A stretch of DNA of 40,567 nucleotides from an uncultured Bacilli bacterium (GTDB taxonomy: Bacteria > Bacillota_I > Bacilli_A > RF39 > UBA660), in the NCBI GenBank assembly GCA_910587775.1, contig CAJUNF010000009.1, positions 1-40,567 of the forward strand. The letters are read 5' to 3'. Both the position numbers and the translations under genes were made by a program. Positions 14,871-24,478 of this stretch are shown here, piece after piece (the stretch's first letter is position 1; the number at the start of each line of letters is the position of its first letter). The notes beneath the pieces were generated by a model that was not told where the DNA came from, ran no database searches, and saw only the letters and a list, made by a program, of their open reading frames with translations.

Positions 14871-15579
14871 ATTTTAAAGCATAAAGTTTTTTTATTTCTT
14901 TAATAGAAAGTGCACGGTATTCACCTTTTTTCAAACCTTCTAATGTTAAAAATGCAAAAGATTCTCTTTTTAGGGATTCTACAGGATGATTTAGTGACTC
15001 AAAAACTTTTTTTACAATATGATTTCTACCTTCTGTAATAGTAATCTCAATTTTTGAGAAATTCTTTTCTTTGTTTTTCATTCGTAGTTTTACTCTATTA
15101 GGGATTACTTTTCTTCCTTCTATAATAATTCCTTTTTTTAATTGTTTAAATTCTTCTCCAGTTAATATTCCTTTTACTTTAGCGATATAGGTTTTTTCAA
15201 CAGAAAAGGAAGGATGCATCAAAATATTTGCTAACTCTCCATCATTTGTTAATAAAAGTATTCCTGTCGTATCATAATCTAATCTCCCTACTGGATAAAT
15301 TCTAGCTTTTGTTGAAATTAAATCAATGACAGTTTTTCGTCCAACCTCATCTTTTACTGAAGTAATTGTTTTTTCAGGCTTATAAAGTAAGTAATACTCT
15401 TTTTCTTCTATTTTCAAATGCTTATTTTCTATTTCAATGTCATCTGATGATTTCACTTTAAATCCTAGTTCTTTGATCACTATTCCATTTACTTTTACTT
15501 TTCCTTGTTCAATTAACGCTTCAGCCTTTCTTCTTGATGTGAACCCACTATTTGCAATCACTTTTTGAAGTCTTTCCAT
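14869..15579 (-). CDS. rluB: RsuA/RluB-family 23S rRNA pseudouridine synthase
   Basis: A 236-residue enzyme with an N-terminal S4 RNA-binding domain (residues 1-60, RLQKVIANSGFTSRRKAEALI) and the catalytic domain with the family motif GRLDYDTTG (catalytic Asp about 101). It isomerises a uridine in large-subunit rRNA; RluB-type specificity (position near 2605) is the usual reading for this build in Bacillota. Its ATG overlaps the stop of the upstream RluA-family gene by one base (TAATG), so the two modification enzymes are translationally coupled. Confidence 0.9.
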   Translation of the reverse strand: MERLQKVIANSGFTSRRKAEALIEQGKVKVNGIVIKELGFKVKSSDDIEIENKHLKIEEKEYYLLYKPEKTITSVKDEVGRKTVIDLISTKARIYPVGRLDYDTTGILLLTNDGELANILMHPSFSVEKTYIAKVKGILTGEEFKQLKKGIIIEGRKVIPNRVKLRMKNKEKNFSKIEITITEGRNHIVKKVFESLNHPVESLKRESFAFLTLEGLKKGEYRALSIKEIKKLYALK

Positions 15580-16277
15580 TATGCACCTTCTTTTTTATTG
15601 TTAATAACTGTTAACTTATTTTGAAAATCTCTTTGAAATTCTTTGGGAATCTTAGTTAAAAACGTTAATTCTTTTTTTGTTTTTGGATGAATTAGTACAA
15701 GTCGATTAGCGTGTAGTGCTAATCGTCCATAAGGATTTTTTTTACTAAAATATTTTTTATCTCCTACAATAGGATGACCTATAGATGATAAAGCTACTCT
15801 AATTTGATTTTTTCTGCCACTTTTGATGTGGATTTTTAATAAACTATAAGCATTATTTTTATCCAATACTTTATATTCTGTAATTGCAAGTTTTCCTGTT
15901 TTAGGATTTTTTGTATCAAATACTTGAAATGTTTTAGTTTCTTTTAAATAGTTTTTTATAATTCCTTTGGATTGTTTTACATTTCCTTCTACAATAGCAA
16001 TATATTCTCTTTCAATTGCAAGTTTTTCCCATTTTTCCTGTAATACATGTTTCAAATTTTCATTTTTTGAGAAAACAACAATTCCAGAAGTATCTTTATC
16101 TAAGCGATGAACTATAAAAATTTTATTATGTGGATTTTGTTTTTTTATATATTCACTTGCTTCATGATAAAGAGTGCGATACTTTTCTTTTTCAGTCGAA
16201 ATTGTAAGTAGTTTTGCAGGTTTATTTATTACTAAGAGTTCTTTATCTTCGTAAACTAGATCCAATTTCTTCTTCAT
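15579..16277 (-). CDS. RluA-family pseudouridine synthase
   Basis: A 232-residue RluA-type enzyme without an S4 domain, starting directly at the catalytic domain (LVYEDKELLVINKP). The catalytic motif is HRLDKDTSG (Asp about 60), followed by HIKSGRKNQIRV and GDKKYF. The missing S4 domain and size resemble the smaller RluA/TruC/YjbO-like members rather than RluD; the exact rRNA or tRNA target is not clear. The start lies 35 bases inside the end of the upstream transglycosylase gene. Confidence 0.88.
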   Translation of the reverse strand: MKKKLDLVYEDKELLVINKPAKLLTISTEKEKYRTLYHEASEYIKKQNPHNKIFIVHRLDKDTSGIVVFSKNENLKHVLQEKWEKLAIEREYIAIVEGNVKQSKGIIKNYLKETKTFQVFDTKNPKTGKLAITEYKVLDKNNAYSLLKIHIKSGRKNQIRVALSSIGHPIVGDKKYFSKKNPYGRLALHANRLVLIHPKTKKELTFLTKIPKEFQRDFQNKLTVINNKKEGA

Positions 16278-17568
16278 TTGTCCACTCCCTAAAATTATTT
16301 ATAGAAATATTAGTTACTTGTAATTCAACATTTTTTATTCCTTCATTCATATAAGAATTTCTTTCTTCATAAGTCATTTGCTCCCAGTTATCTGGAAAAG
16401 GTTTCGTAATAACTTGTAAACTATCTGTCTCATAAGGATATAAAAAACGAAAGACATGATTTAAATATTTTTTATCTGTGTTTTCTGTACCTACTAACCC
16501 ATTTAATGCATCATACATATTCGCATTTTTGGCAGTATTATATCCAGCATTATATGCAAATGTACTTAAAACTGGATTTTTTAATTTATAATTATAATAA
16601 GTTAAAAAAGCTGTTGAAATTTTAATATTTTTTTCCCAGTTTTCCTCTCCAATTAAATCAGAGAAGAAGATGATTTCATATCCTTCATTTTTTAACTCTT
16701 TGCTTTTTTCTAGTTGAAATTTATATCTTAGTAGTTGCTCTTGGTATTCATTTTCATTTGTATAATTATCACGATTTGGTTCTTCTCTTACAATATATAT
16801 TTTATCCACTTCTTTTTGTGTAGCAAGATCCTCAGATGATTTTTCAATAATTGGCAATATAATTTTTTCTCCACAAATCATGCGTGTTAATTGTCCTGGG
16901 TTGTTTTTAGAAATATCATCTCTTTCTTGTGTAATCAATGATGACATTAATGCTGTTGGAATTCCCCATCTTTTTGCATATTTTTGAATTGTTTCTCCAT
17001 AAACTCTATCGGTTTCTTCTCTTTTTATAATTCTACTACTTTGTTCAATGCAAATATCTACTTCAATGTTATTTTCTTTTGATTCTTTTATTGATTGCTC
17101 ATTATAAATTTCTATTGGTGCTTCTTCAGTTGATATGATGATTGATTGAGGTATTTCAGTTTCTTGATATGTAAATGAATTATCTATATTTTCAAATACT
17201 ATTTTTTCTTCTTCTACAGTTTTATCTTTATATTTCCTTGAATTTATAGCAAGTGCTAGTAAAACTATTATCCCTGCAGTCATAAATATTTGAGAAGCGT
17301 TTAATGATGTAATTTTACCTTTTTTAGTTTGAAATTTTCCCATATGAGAAAGTTTGTTTTTTTCTAATGCTTTGTATGATTCTCTATATTCCCCATTTTC
17401 TTTTGTTAAAACATAAATATATCCCGACTTACCATGTACTTTTATGCGACCATTTTGAAAAGATATTGTTGCAGCTGGTTCATTTATATTTGATAAAGCT
17501 TTAATTAAGCTTTGTCGTTCTAGGGAAGAAAGACCTTGAAACATTGAAACTGTTCCATTTTTACTCAT
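16243..17568 (-). CDS. Membrane-anchored lytic transglycosylase-like protein
   Basis: A 441-residue protein. A cytoplasmic N-terminus (1-90) is followed by one membrane segment (about 92-108), a Glu-rich linker, and an extracellular domain from about 190 that resembles the SLT (goose-lysozyme-like) fold: TALMSSLITQERDD with candidate catalytic E215, NPGQLT, and later FAYNAGYN. Such enzymes cleave peptidoglycan between MurNAc and GlcNAc. The cytoplasmic region is unusual and may bind a cell-division or regulatory partner. It overlaps the upstream DUF1292 gene by 8 bases and the downstream RluA gene by 35. Confidence 0.75.
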   Translation of the reverse strand: MSKNGTVSMFQGLSSLERQSLIKALSNINEPAATISFQNGRIKVHGKSGYIYVLTKENGEYRESYKALEKNKLSHMGKFQTKKGKITSLNASQIFMTAGIIVLLALAINSRKYKDKTVEEEKIVFENIDNSFTYQETEIPQSIIISTEEAPIEIYNEQSIKESKENNIEVDICIEQSSRIIKREETDRVYGETIQKYAKRWGIPTALMSSLITQERDDISKNNPGQLTRMICGEKIILPIIEKSSEDLATQKEVDKIYIVREEPNRDNYTNENEYQEQLLRYKFQLEKSKELKNEGYEIIFFSDLIGEENWEKNIKISTAFLTYYNYKLKNPVLSTFAYNAGYNTAKNANMYDALNGLVGTENTDKKYLNHVFRFLYPYETDSLQVITKPFPDNWEQMTYEERNSYMNEGIKNVELQVTNISINNFREWTNEEEIGSSLRR

Positions 17569-17815
17569 TCCACAAATCCTCTATAATTGTTGTAATTTTT
17601 TCTAGTTCGTCTTTATTTGTTACATCATTTAATTCATAATTAGGGTTTTCAGGATCATAACTTGAAATAAAAATATTTAATTCGCCGTTTAAATCTTTAC
17701 TATTGTCTGTATATATTAAATAATTTTTCTGATATTCTTTTACATACAAACTATCTAATATTTCACATATTATTGATCCGTTTTCTGTTTCTAGAGTAAA
17801 TGTTTCGTTTTTCAT
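17561..17815 (-). CDS. DUF1292-family small protein
   Basis: An 84-residue acidic protein that fits DUF1292 (YrzB-like): an N-terminal strand pattern FTLETENGSIICEILDSLYVKEYQKNYLIY and an Asp/Glu-rich end. The function of the family is unknown to me. A strong AGAGGTGG ribosome site precedes the ATG. The 8-base overlap with the transglycosylase gene shows coupling. Confidence 0.7.
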   Translation of the reverse strand: MKNETFTLETENGSIICEILDSLYVKEYQKNYLIYTDNSKDLNGELNIFISSYDPENPNYELNDVTNKDELEKITTIIEDLWNE

Positions 17816-17979
17816 ATAACCACCTCTTTTATTATATCATATTTTAATATTTCTATTTTGAAAAAACAGACGTTCTATTTTTTACTTGCCTGTATTTTTA
17901 GTTCATGTATTTATCTTAATAGAAAGGGATTTGATTTCTATGATAAAAGATACTTTATTAAATAATAACCTGTATTTTT

Positions 17980-18136
17980 TTATATCATAGTTATTACGCG
18001 AAAACTAACAGTATTGTGTGCAGTGCCATCAATAATGCCTAAAGTAAACACTCCAGCACCACTACCACGGTTATCAAGATTACCACGTCCGAACCAAGGA
18101 ACCTCATGAAAGACAAACCGATTTATAATCAAATCC
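17980..18136 (-). pseudogene. Relic of a phage-tail or surface-protein C-terminus
   Basis: The 321 bases between 17816 and 18136 hold no intact gene. On the minus strand an open stretch of about 50 codons ending at TAA (17980-17982) reads EVPWFGRGNLDNRGSGAGVF, then a short segment and SFRVI. This matches the end of a common phage- or surface-protein domain (PWF-x-RGG-x-Y-x-N-x-G-x-x-AGVF ... SFRVVL), a C-type-lectin or formylglycine-enzyme-like fold also seen in some diversity-generating retroelement targets. There is no start codon, and the frame closes at a TAG inside the next gene's end, so it is a fragment. An 11-base direct repeat CCTGTATTTTT occurs at 17889 and 17969. Confidence 0.55.
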
Positions 18137-19378
18137 CTAATTGTTCTTTTTTTCTAATAAATAATTAATTGCATTTAAAACACTAATTTTACCATATTCA
18201 TAAGTTAAAGACCCTTGTTGATAAGCAATAAATGGTTCTCTTAATGGGCCATCACAAGATAATTCAATGGATGAGCCTTGGGTAAATGTACCTGCTGCCA
18301 TTATCACTTGATCATCATATCCTGGCATATCGTCTGGAATTGGTAAAGATGCCGAATCTATCGCGGAAAAGGTTTGTATTCCCTGACAATAATGAATTAA
18401 ATCTTCTTTGTTGTGAAAAATAATATTTTGAACGATATCTGCTCTTGTTTCACTATATTTTGGCTCTACTTCAAATCCTAGTTCATCCATTAAAGCACTA
18501 GTTAAGACTGCCGTTTTTAATGAATTTCTTACAATGCTTGGTGCTAAAAATAGACCTTTTAAGAATTCACGATTAATTCCTAGAGATGGTCCAACTTCTT
18601 TACCTTCTCCTGGAAGAGTTAATCTTTCGGCACACAAATGAATTAAATCTTTACGTCCTACAATATATGCTCCATTTGGAGCAATTCCTCCGCCCATATT
18701 TTTAATTAAGGATCCTACACAAATATCTGCACCTACTTCAATTGGTTCTTTTGTGCTTACTAGTTCACAGTAACAATTATCTACCATGATAATGGTGTCT
18801 GGACTTATTTTTTTTATTTTTGAAATTATTTTTTCTAGTTGCTCTATTGTGATACTCTTTCTAGTAGAATATCCTTTTGATCTTTGAATTTCAATTACTT
18901 TTACTTTATTTTGTTTTAAAAATTCTATTATTTTCGTTTCATCAAAATCATTATTTTTTAAATTTATTTCTTCATATTTTATTCCAAATGATTTTAAAGA
19001 ACTTTTATTTTCTTTAATACCAATTACCTCATGTAATGTGTCATAAGGTGTTCCTGTTATAGATAAAAGTAAATCATTTGGTCTTAATAAAGCAAAAAGT
19101 GTTGTAGATAATGCATGTGACCCAGAAATTAATTGATTTCGAACTAAAGCATCTTCTGCTTTAAAGATAGTTGCGTACACCGCTTCTATTGTGTTTCTTC
19201 CTATATCACCATATCCATATCCAGTAGTACTGTTAAAATGAATTTCTGAAACTTTATTTTTCCAAAATGCTTCTATTATCTTTGCACTATTTTCTTCACA
19301 AATTTTATCAATTTTCAAAAATTCTTGTTCTAATAAAGGCTTTGTTTTTTCATAAGCTTGTTTTATATTTTCTCTCAT
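18137..19378 (-). CDS. YnbB-like PLP-dependent lyase (aluminium-resistance / methionine gamma-lyase family)
   Basis: A 413-residue fold-type I PLP enzyme of normal length for the YnbB family. The family signature GYGYGDIGRNTIE and LISGSHALSTTLFALLRPND lie in the first quarter. The PLP Asp/Asn region is IIMVDNCYCE, and the Schiff-base lysine is K226 in GSLIKNMGGG. It probably cleaves a sulfur amino acid, but no substrate is established for this branch. Ribosome site AAGGAG. It lies downstream of an SDR gene with 41 bases between, so the two may be co-transcribed. Confidence 0.85.
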   Translation of the reverse strand: MRENIKQAYEKTKPLLEQEFLKIDKICEENSAKIIEAFWKNKVSEIHFNSTTGYGYGDIGRNTIEAVYATIFKAEDALVRNQLISGSHALSTTLFALLRPNDLLLSITGTPYDTLHEVIGIKENKSSLKSFGIKYEEINLKNNDFDETKIIEFLKQNKVKVIEIQRSKGYSTRKSITIEQLEKIISKIKKISPDTIIMVDNCYCELVSTKEPIEVGADICVGSLIKNMGGGIAPNGAYIVGRKDLIHLCAERLTLPGEGKEVGPSLGINREFLKGLFLAPSIVRNSLKTAVLTSALMDELGFEVEPKYSETRADIVQNIIFHNKEDLIHYCQGIQTFSAIDSASLPIPDDMPGYDDQVIMAAGTFTQGSSIELSCDGPLREPFIAYQQGSLTYEYGKISVLNAINYLLEKKNN

Positions 19379-19419
19379 AATAAACTCCTTTTGTATATTT
19401 TACTTTTAATAAATTTATA

Positions 19420-20157
19420 TTAGATGTACCATCCACCATCAACGCGAATCACTTCGTTGTTAATATACCTTGCCTCTTTGCTACACAAAAAATAAATCAC
19501 ATTAGCTATTTCTTCTGGGTCAGCAAATCGATGAAGTAAAATTTTTTTGGTTTCTTCTTCAATATATTGTTCATCCAATTCTTTTACCATGTCTGTTTTA
19601 GTCCATCCTGGTGCTACAGCATTTACATTAATGTATGGAGCAAATTGAACTGCTAAATTGTGTGTCAAAGAAACCAATCCAGCTTTTGAAGCATCATAAT
19701 CAATACTCATTGGATAATAGGTATCAATTGCATTTGTAGATGCTACATTTACAATTTTTCCAGTTTTTCTTTGAAACATATCTAATCCTATTAATTTACT
19801 AAGCCAAAAAGGCCCTATTAAATTTGTTCGTATTGTTTCTTCAAAATCTTCAAAAGTTTTATCTTCAAATAAAGAATCGTTATCAATACCTGCATTATTA
19901 ATTAAACAATCAATTTTAATATTAAGGTTATTTATTTCTTGAATCATATTTTCAATTTCTTTTTTCTTAGATATATCCGCTTTTATTAGATGAACTTTAA
20001 TTTGAAATTCTTTTTCTAAATATTCACCTAATTTTTTAGCTTCATTCTCACTTTTATTGTAATTTATTATTATATTATAATGATGTTTTGCAAAAACAAT
20101 TGCTGTAGCAGCTCCTATTCCCCGACTGGCACCTGTTATTAAAACTGTTTTTTTCAT
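19420..20157 (-). CDS. Short-chain dehydrogenase/reductase (FabG-like)
   Basis: A 245-residue classical SDR. The cofactor loop is TGASRGIG (8-15), NNAG is at 87-90, and the catalytic set is N111, S140, Y154 and K158 (YDASK). It reduces or oxidises a carbonyl/hydroxyl with NAD(P). It is FabG-like in length, but without other fatty-acid genes around it the substrate is open. AGGTGAAAA precedes the ATG. Neighbours are an ArsC/Spx gene upstream (38 bases) and the YnbB-like gene downstream. Confidence 0.88.
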   Translation of the reverse strand: MKKTVLITGASRGIGAATAIVFAKHHYNIIINYNKSENEAKKLGEYLEKEFQIKVHLIKADISKKKEIENMIQEINNLNIKIDCLINNAGIDNDSLFEDKTFEDFEETIRTNLIGPFWLSKLIGLDMFQRKTGKIVNVASTNAIDTYYPMSIDYDASKAGLVSLTHNLAVQFAPYINVNAVAPGWTKTDMVKELDEQYIEEETKKILLHRFADPEEIANVIYFLCSKEARYINNEVIRVDGGWYI

Positions 20158-20195
20158 TTTTTCACCTCATCTGTTTTGCTTTTTAAATTTATCAA

Positions 20196-20555
20196 TTATT
20201 TTTTCAGTAGTTCTTCATATAAATTTTCTTTATAACCAATGATTACTATTTCTTTTTCTTCATTGATTAAAAGTGGTCTTTTTACTAGCATTCCATTACT
20301 AGATAATAAACTGATTTTTTCTTCTTCAGTCATATTGGACAATTTTTCTTTTAAGTTTAATTCTTTATAAATTAAACCACTGGTATTAAAAAATTTCTTT
20401 AGTTCTTGATTACTCATTTTAAACCATTTTTTCAGTTCATCTTGTTTAGGATTATTTTCTTTTATATCTCTTAATTCAACCTTTATTCTGAGCTCTTCTA
20501 TTTTTTTATAAGCTTTTTGACAGGTAGAACATTTTGGATACCATAAAAATATCAT
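20196..20555 (-). CDS. ArsC/Spx-family thioredoxin-fold protein
   Basis: A 119-residue protein with N-terminal motif C9-S-T-C12 and the conserved Arg in VKRPLLI (the cis-Pro region) of the ArsC/Spx family. The CxxC is as in Spx and YffB-type proteins. Spx proper is about 131 residues and binds RNA polymerase alpha; the phrase SNQELKKFFNTSG is more like the ArsC-related (YusI/YffB) members, so a reductase-like role is at least as likely. Start ATG follows AGGAGG. Confidence 0.85.
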   Translation of the reverse strand: MIFLWYPKCSTCQKAYKKIEELRIKVELRDIKENNPKQDELKKWFKMSNQELKKFFNTSGLIYKELNLKEKLSNMTEEEKISLLSSNGMLVKRPLLINEEKEIVIIGYKENLYEELLKK

Positions 20556-20639
20556 AATCTTTCCTCCTTTGTTTCATTCTATTATATCATTTCTTTCTAT
20601 CTTTTCTTCATATTACATACATTTATATTGGTGATATTT

Positions 20640-21341
20640 TTGAAAAAGCCTATAATAGGTATTCTAGGTCGTATTTCAAAGGATAAAAAAGAAAATGTTT
20701 ATGTGTATGATGAGTATCGATATGCAATTATCAAAGCTGGAGGCATTCCAATATTACTTTTGCCAAGCTACAATAAACCTATTAGTAATATTTCACCCTT
20801 TCAAAGTAATATTGTTCAAGAATAATTTGATATTATACAAATGATTGATTTGTGTGATGGAATATTATTTCCTGGTGGGAGTGAATGGTATGGTTTTGAT
20901 CAGCGGATATATCAGTATGCGTATGAACATGATATTCCAGTTTTAGGAATTTGTCTTGGAATGCAAATGATAGCATGTGCTTCTTCTTTTTATAAAACTT
21001 GTTCAGATAATACAAAATTAATCTGCTCTACGATTAATCATAAACAAGATAAAACTTATGTACATGATATTTATTTAAATGAGAGTAAATTACAAAGTAT
21101 TTTAAAACAAGAAAAAATTTTAGTAAACAGTCGTCATAAATCTTGTGTTAATAATAATTCTTCTTTTGTTGTAAGTGCTAAATCTATAGATGGAATTATT
21201 GAAGCAATTGAAATTCCTGATAAAACTTTCATAATAGGTGTACAATGGCATCCTGAGTCTGTATATGATACAGATATATATTCACAATTATTATTTCAAA
21301 AATTTATTTCTGTTTGTTATAAAAAAACTACTAATATTTAG
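20640..21341 (+). pseudogene. Gamma-glutamyl-GABA hydrolase-like (peptidase C26) gene interrupted by TAA
   Basis: One frame encodes a class I glutamine-amidotransferase of the PuuD/peptidase C26 type: KKPIIGILGRIS at the start, FPGGSEWYG, the nucleophile Cys in GICLGMQ and the His-Glu of WHPES near the end. At codon 62 (20823-20825) a TAA splits the frame between a 61-residue N-terminal piece and the rest, which could restart at ATG 20841. Both halves stay in one frame and join smoothly, so a single substitution (for example GAA, CAA or AAA to TAA) explains it. The catalytic Cys-His-Glu lie in the second piece, but the oxyanion-side N-terminus would be lost. Start TTG 20640 follows GGTGAT. 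Confidence 0.8.
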
Positions 21342-21346
21342 TAGTT
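21321..21346 (-). terminator. Intrinsic terminator of the addBA operon
   Basis: A perfect 9-bp stem AACTACTAA/TTAGTAGTT with a 3-base loop and seven T on the minus strand, 12 bases past the addA stop. It overlaps the end of the convergent peptidase C26 gene. Confidence 0.88.
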
Positions 21347-21358
21347 CTTTGTGGTATC

Positions 21359-24300
21359 TTATAATCCAATTAGACTTTCTTCTACATCAATCATTTCTTC
21401 ACTTAAAATAGAATATAAATATATTTTAACTAATTTATTACTTTTATACATTATATATTTTTGATATCCTCTTAATTGTTTTATATAATCGTTATCCATT
21501 AAATTATTTAATTTATAATCTAAAATAATAATTTGATCATTTAAAATTATCATTAAGTCTATTATTCCATGAAATTCTTGATCATTTTCTTCATATATAA
21601 ATTCATATTCTTTAAATATATCTGCGGTCTTATATTTTTGGATTAGTTCATTTTCTAAAAACTTTTTTATTTTTTTCTTTATGAACAGCTCTTTTATAGC
21701 ATTATAATTTGGTTTTTCAAAGTCTATTTGTTCTAAATATTCATGAAATTTTAATCCTAATTTTATATTTTCATAATCTTCTTTTGTATTTAAATTAGTA
21801 TTCTTTTTTGAAAAATTTTTATTTTCTATTGTTACTGATTTTAAAGTAAGCTCTTGTACATTTAAAATATCTTTTGAATTAGTACGTTTTAATTGTTCTT
21901 GAGCATAGGTTAAATAATCTTTGGTTAAGAATAATTTACTCATATCTTGTTCTATTTGGGCAAATTTTATATTTTCCCAAATGGAATAAAGAAAATCTGC
22001 TAGAGATCTGTTTTTTAAACGGCTTTCCAAATTATTAGTTGGTTTTGTTTTCAAATTTTTTGGTAAGACAAAAATCATTTTTTCTTTTGCTCTTGTAACC
22101 GCAACATAAAATAAGCGAATTTTTTCTGAAATTTCTTCTAGTAAATAGTTATGTTTTACCAATTCTTTCAAAAAGCATGAGTATAAGCCTTCTTCTTTTA
22201 TTGGCGTAATAATTCCATATTTTTTATCAAATAAAAATTTTTCTTTCATATCTGAAATATTAAAGGTTTTATATAACCCACTAAAATAGCAGATTGGATA
22301 TTCCAAGCCTTTTGATTTGTGAATTGTCATTATTTTTACACAATCATTAATTTGTTCTTCATTACTATATTTTATTTGGATTTCTTCTTGATTAATTCTT
22401 TCTAAAAACTCGTAAAACTCTTCAATGTTGTATCCTTCTTGTTTGCAACTATGAGCAATATTTTGAATATATTTTAAAATCGTCATGTTTTCTTTGATGT
22501 CAGCAATTTTTAAGATTTTTTCATAAATTTTTGTTTCACAATATATCTCTTTTATAATTTGCGTAATTGGTTTGGTAGAAAAATCAATTAAAATTGGTTT
22601 GATGGTTTTATATAAACGGTTATCATACCAATTAGAATTTTTTAAAATATCATAAATTTCTTGATCTTTATATTCCATTAAAAAACTTCTTGCTACGCTT
22701 ACAAAAGAAATTTTAAATTGTTGATCAAAGTTTTTATGGGCATAAGCTACTAAAACTTTGATCATGTTTTTTACTACTATAAAACAAGTAGAGTCATTAA
22801 ATGTCTCATCTTTGTATAATGAAATCGGAATTTTTAAGTAATTAAATATTTTTTTATATAACTCAAACGTTGTGCTTCGATCCATTAAAATCACAAAGTC
22901 TTTATAAGATGCTTTATGAACCGTGGATTCGTCTTTGTCATACAAAAGATAACCTTCTTCTATCTTTTTTTTAATATCTTGTCCAATCATAAATATTTCG
23001 ATTTCTTCTTTTGTATATCCATATTCTTTTTTGTATTCATAGGTCATTAAATCCATATGATAATTTTCTTTTGTTGTTCCTTTTAAAAGATAATCGTTAT
23101 TTCCAAAAACCATTTGATGTTCTTCTAAATAATTTGCTCCTCCTAAAAAATCGTCCATTATTAAATTGAAGATTTGGTTTATATTTTGTAAAACTTCTTT
23201 TCTAGAACGAAAGTTTTTTAATAAGTCTATCTTTTCTCCATTTATTCCTAAACGATAATTATCATATTTTTCTTTAAAAAGATAAGGATTTGCATTTCTA
23301 AAACGATAAATACTTTGTTTGATGTCTCCTACCATATAAACATTGTGATCTGATATTAATTTTATAAATGCCTCTTGTATATCATTTGTATCTTGATATT
23401 CATCAATCATAATTTCTTTAAAACTATTTTTTATTTCTTCACAAACTTCTTTGTTGTTTTTTAGTAGGTTTAAAGCTAAAAAAGCTATATCGTTAAAATC
23501 ATAATATTTTCTTTGGCTTTTTTGAATATTTAGTTTTTTAAAGTATTCCATTAAAATTTGACTCATAATTTCTGCATATTCAGTCATTTTTTTTAAGTCT
23601 TTTTTTAACGTTTCTTTGTTACCATATTCTAAAAGATTAATAAATTCTTTTAAAGATGCATTTAAATCTTCTTTGGCATATTTTATTTCTTCTTCTAAAT
23701 TTCTTGGAAGTGATGGTAATTTAGATGACTTTACACTAAAAAGTGTGTCAAGATCTTTAGAATTTAGTAAAGTATTTAAATTTTCATATATCTTAGATAT
23801 ATATTCTTTCGGAGCAATTAAAGTAAATTCTTCTAGTTTTTCTTTTAGGATATCCCTTTTTTCTAAAACTAATTGTTCATATTCTTGTATATATTTTTCG
23901 ATTTGATTTTGGGATAAGTAATTGTTAATATAGCCATTTAGTAAATGTAAACTTTCAAAAGAATTTTCTAATATTTTTGACGTCTTTAAGATTGCTTCGT
24001 AAAGTTCGTTATCATCTTTTACACAAAAGTCATTAATCATGTTTAGAAATTTCAAATCTTTTTTTTCATAAAATTCATCTAATACTTCTCTTAAAACGTC
24101 TTTCCTTAGCATTTCTATTAAGGTTTCATCTGTTATGTTTATATTTTTTGATACGTTTAATAAGTAATGATATTTCTTTACAATGGATAGAGCAAATGAA
24201 TCGAAGGTTGTCACATAAGATGCGTCAAGTAAACTTAATTCATGGATTAAGTTTGGATGTTCTTTTATTTTTTTTCGAATACGCTGTTTCATTTCAGCAG

Positions 24301-24478
24301 CAGCAGCTTTTGTAAAGGTTAAAATTAGTAATTCATTAATATGTATTCCAGATTCTAATTTATGTAATACTCGCGTTGTTAAGACCGCTGTTTTTCCTGA
24401 TCCTGCTCCTGCACTTACAATAATGTTGTTACCGCTTTTATAAATTGCTTCATTTTGCTCTTTCGTCCAAGTTGGCAT
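21359..24478 (-). CDS. addA: AddA, helicase-nuclease subunit A
   Basis: A 1039-residue UvrD-type helicase fused to a RecB nuclease domain, somewhat shorter than Bacillus AddA (about 1230). It shows WTKEQNEAI, Walker A AGAGSGKT (23-30), DEYQDTN, GDIKQSIYRFR, TIHKSKGLEYPICYFSG, RLFYVAVTRAKEKM, and at the end the nuclease motif GIIDLM...IILDYK. With AddB it resects double-strand breaks for RecA loading. ATG 24478 has AGGAGG 8 bases upstream; GTG 24487 is rejected. The start lies 29 bases inside addB. Confidence 0.95.
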   Translation of the reverse strand: MPTWTKEQNEAIYKSGNNIIVSAGAGSGKTAVLTTRVLHKLESGIHINELLILTFTKAAAAEMKQRIRKKIKEHPNLIHELSLLDASYVTTFDSFALSIVKKYHYLLNVSKNINITDETLIEMLRKDVLREVLDEFYEKKDLKFLNMINDFCVKDDNELYEAILKTSKILENSFESLHLLNGYINNYLSQNQIEKYIQEYEQLVLEKRDILKEKLEEFTLIAPKEYISKIYENLNTLLNSKDLDTLFSVKSSKLPSLPRNLEEEIKYAKEDLNASLKEFINLLEYGNKETLKKDLKKMTEYAEIMSQILMEYFKKLNIQKSQRKYYDFNDIAFLALNLLKNNKEVCEEIKNSFKEIMIDEYQDTNDIQEAFIKLISDHNVYMVGDIKQSIYRFRNANPYLFKEKYDNYRLGINGEKIDLLKNFRSRKEVLQNINQIFNLIMDDFLGGANYLEEHQMVFGNNDYLLKGTTKENYHMDLMTYEYKKEYGYTKEEIEIFMIGQDIKKKIEEGYLLYDKDESTVHKASYKDFVILMDRSTTFELYKKIFNYLKIPISLYKDETFNDSTCFIVVKNMIKVLVAYAHKNFDQQFKISFVSVARSFLMEYKDQEIYDILKNSNWYDNRLYKTIKPILIDFSTKPITQIIKEIYCETKIYEKILKIADIKENMTILKYIQNIAHSCKQEGYNIEEFYEFLERINQEEIQIKYSNEEQINDCVKIMTIHKSKGLEYPICYFSGLYKTFNISDMKEKFLFDKKYGIITPIKEEGLYSCFLKELVKHNYLLEEISEKIRLFYVAVTRAKEKMIFVLPKNLKTKPTNNLESRLKNRSLADFLYSIWENIKFAQIEQDMSKLFLTKDYLTYAQEQLKRTNSKDILNVQELTLKSVTIENKNFSKKNTNLNTKEDYENIKLGLKFHEYLEQIDFEKPNYNAIKELFIKKKIKKFLENELIQKYKTADIFKEYEFIYEENDQEFHGIIDLMIILNDQIIILDYKLNNLMDNDYIKQLRGYQKYIMYKSNKLVKIYLYSILSEEMIDVEESLIGL

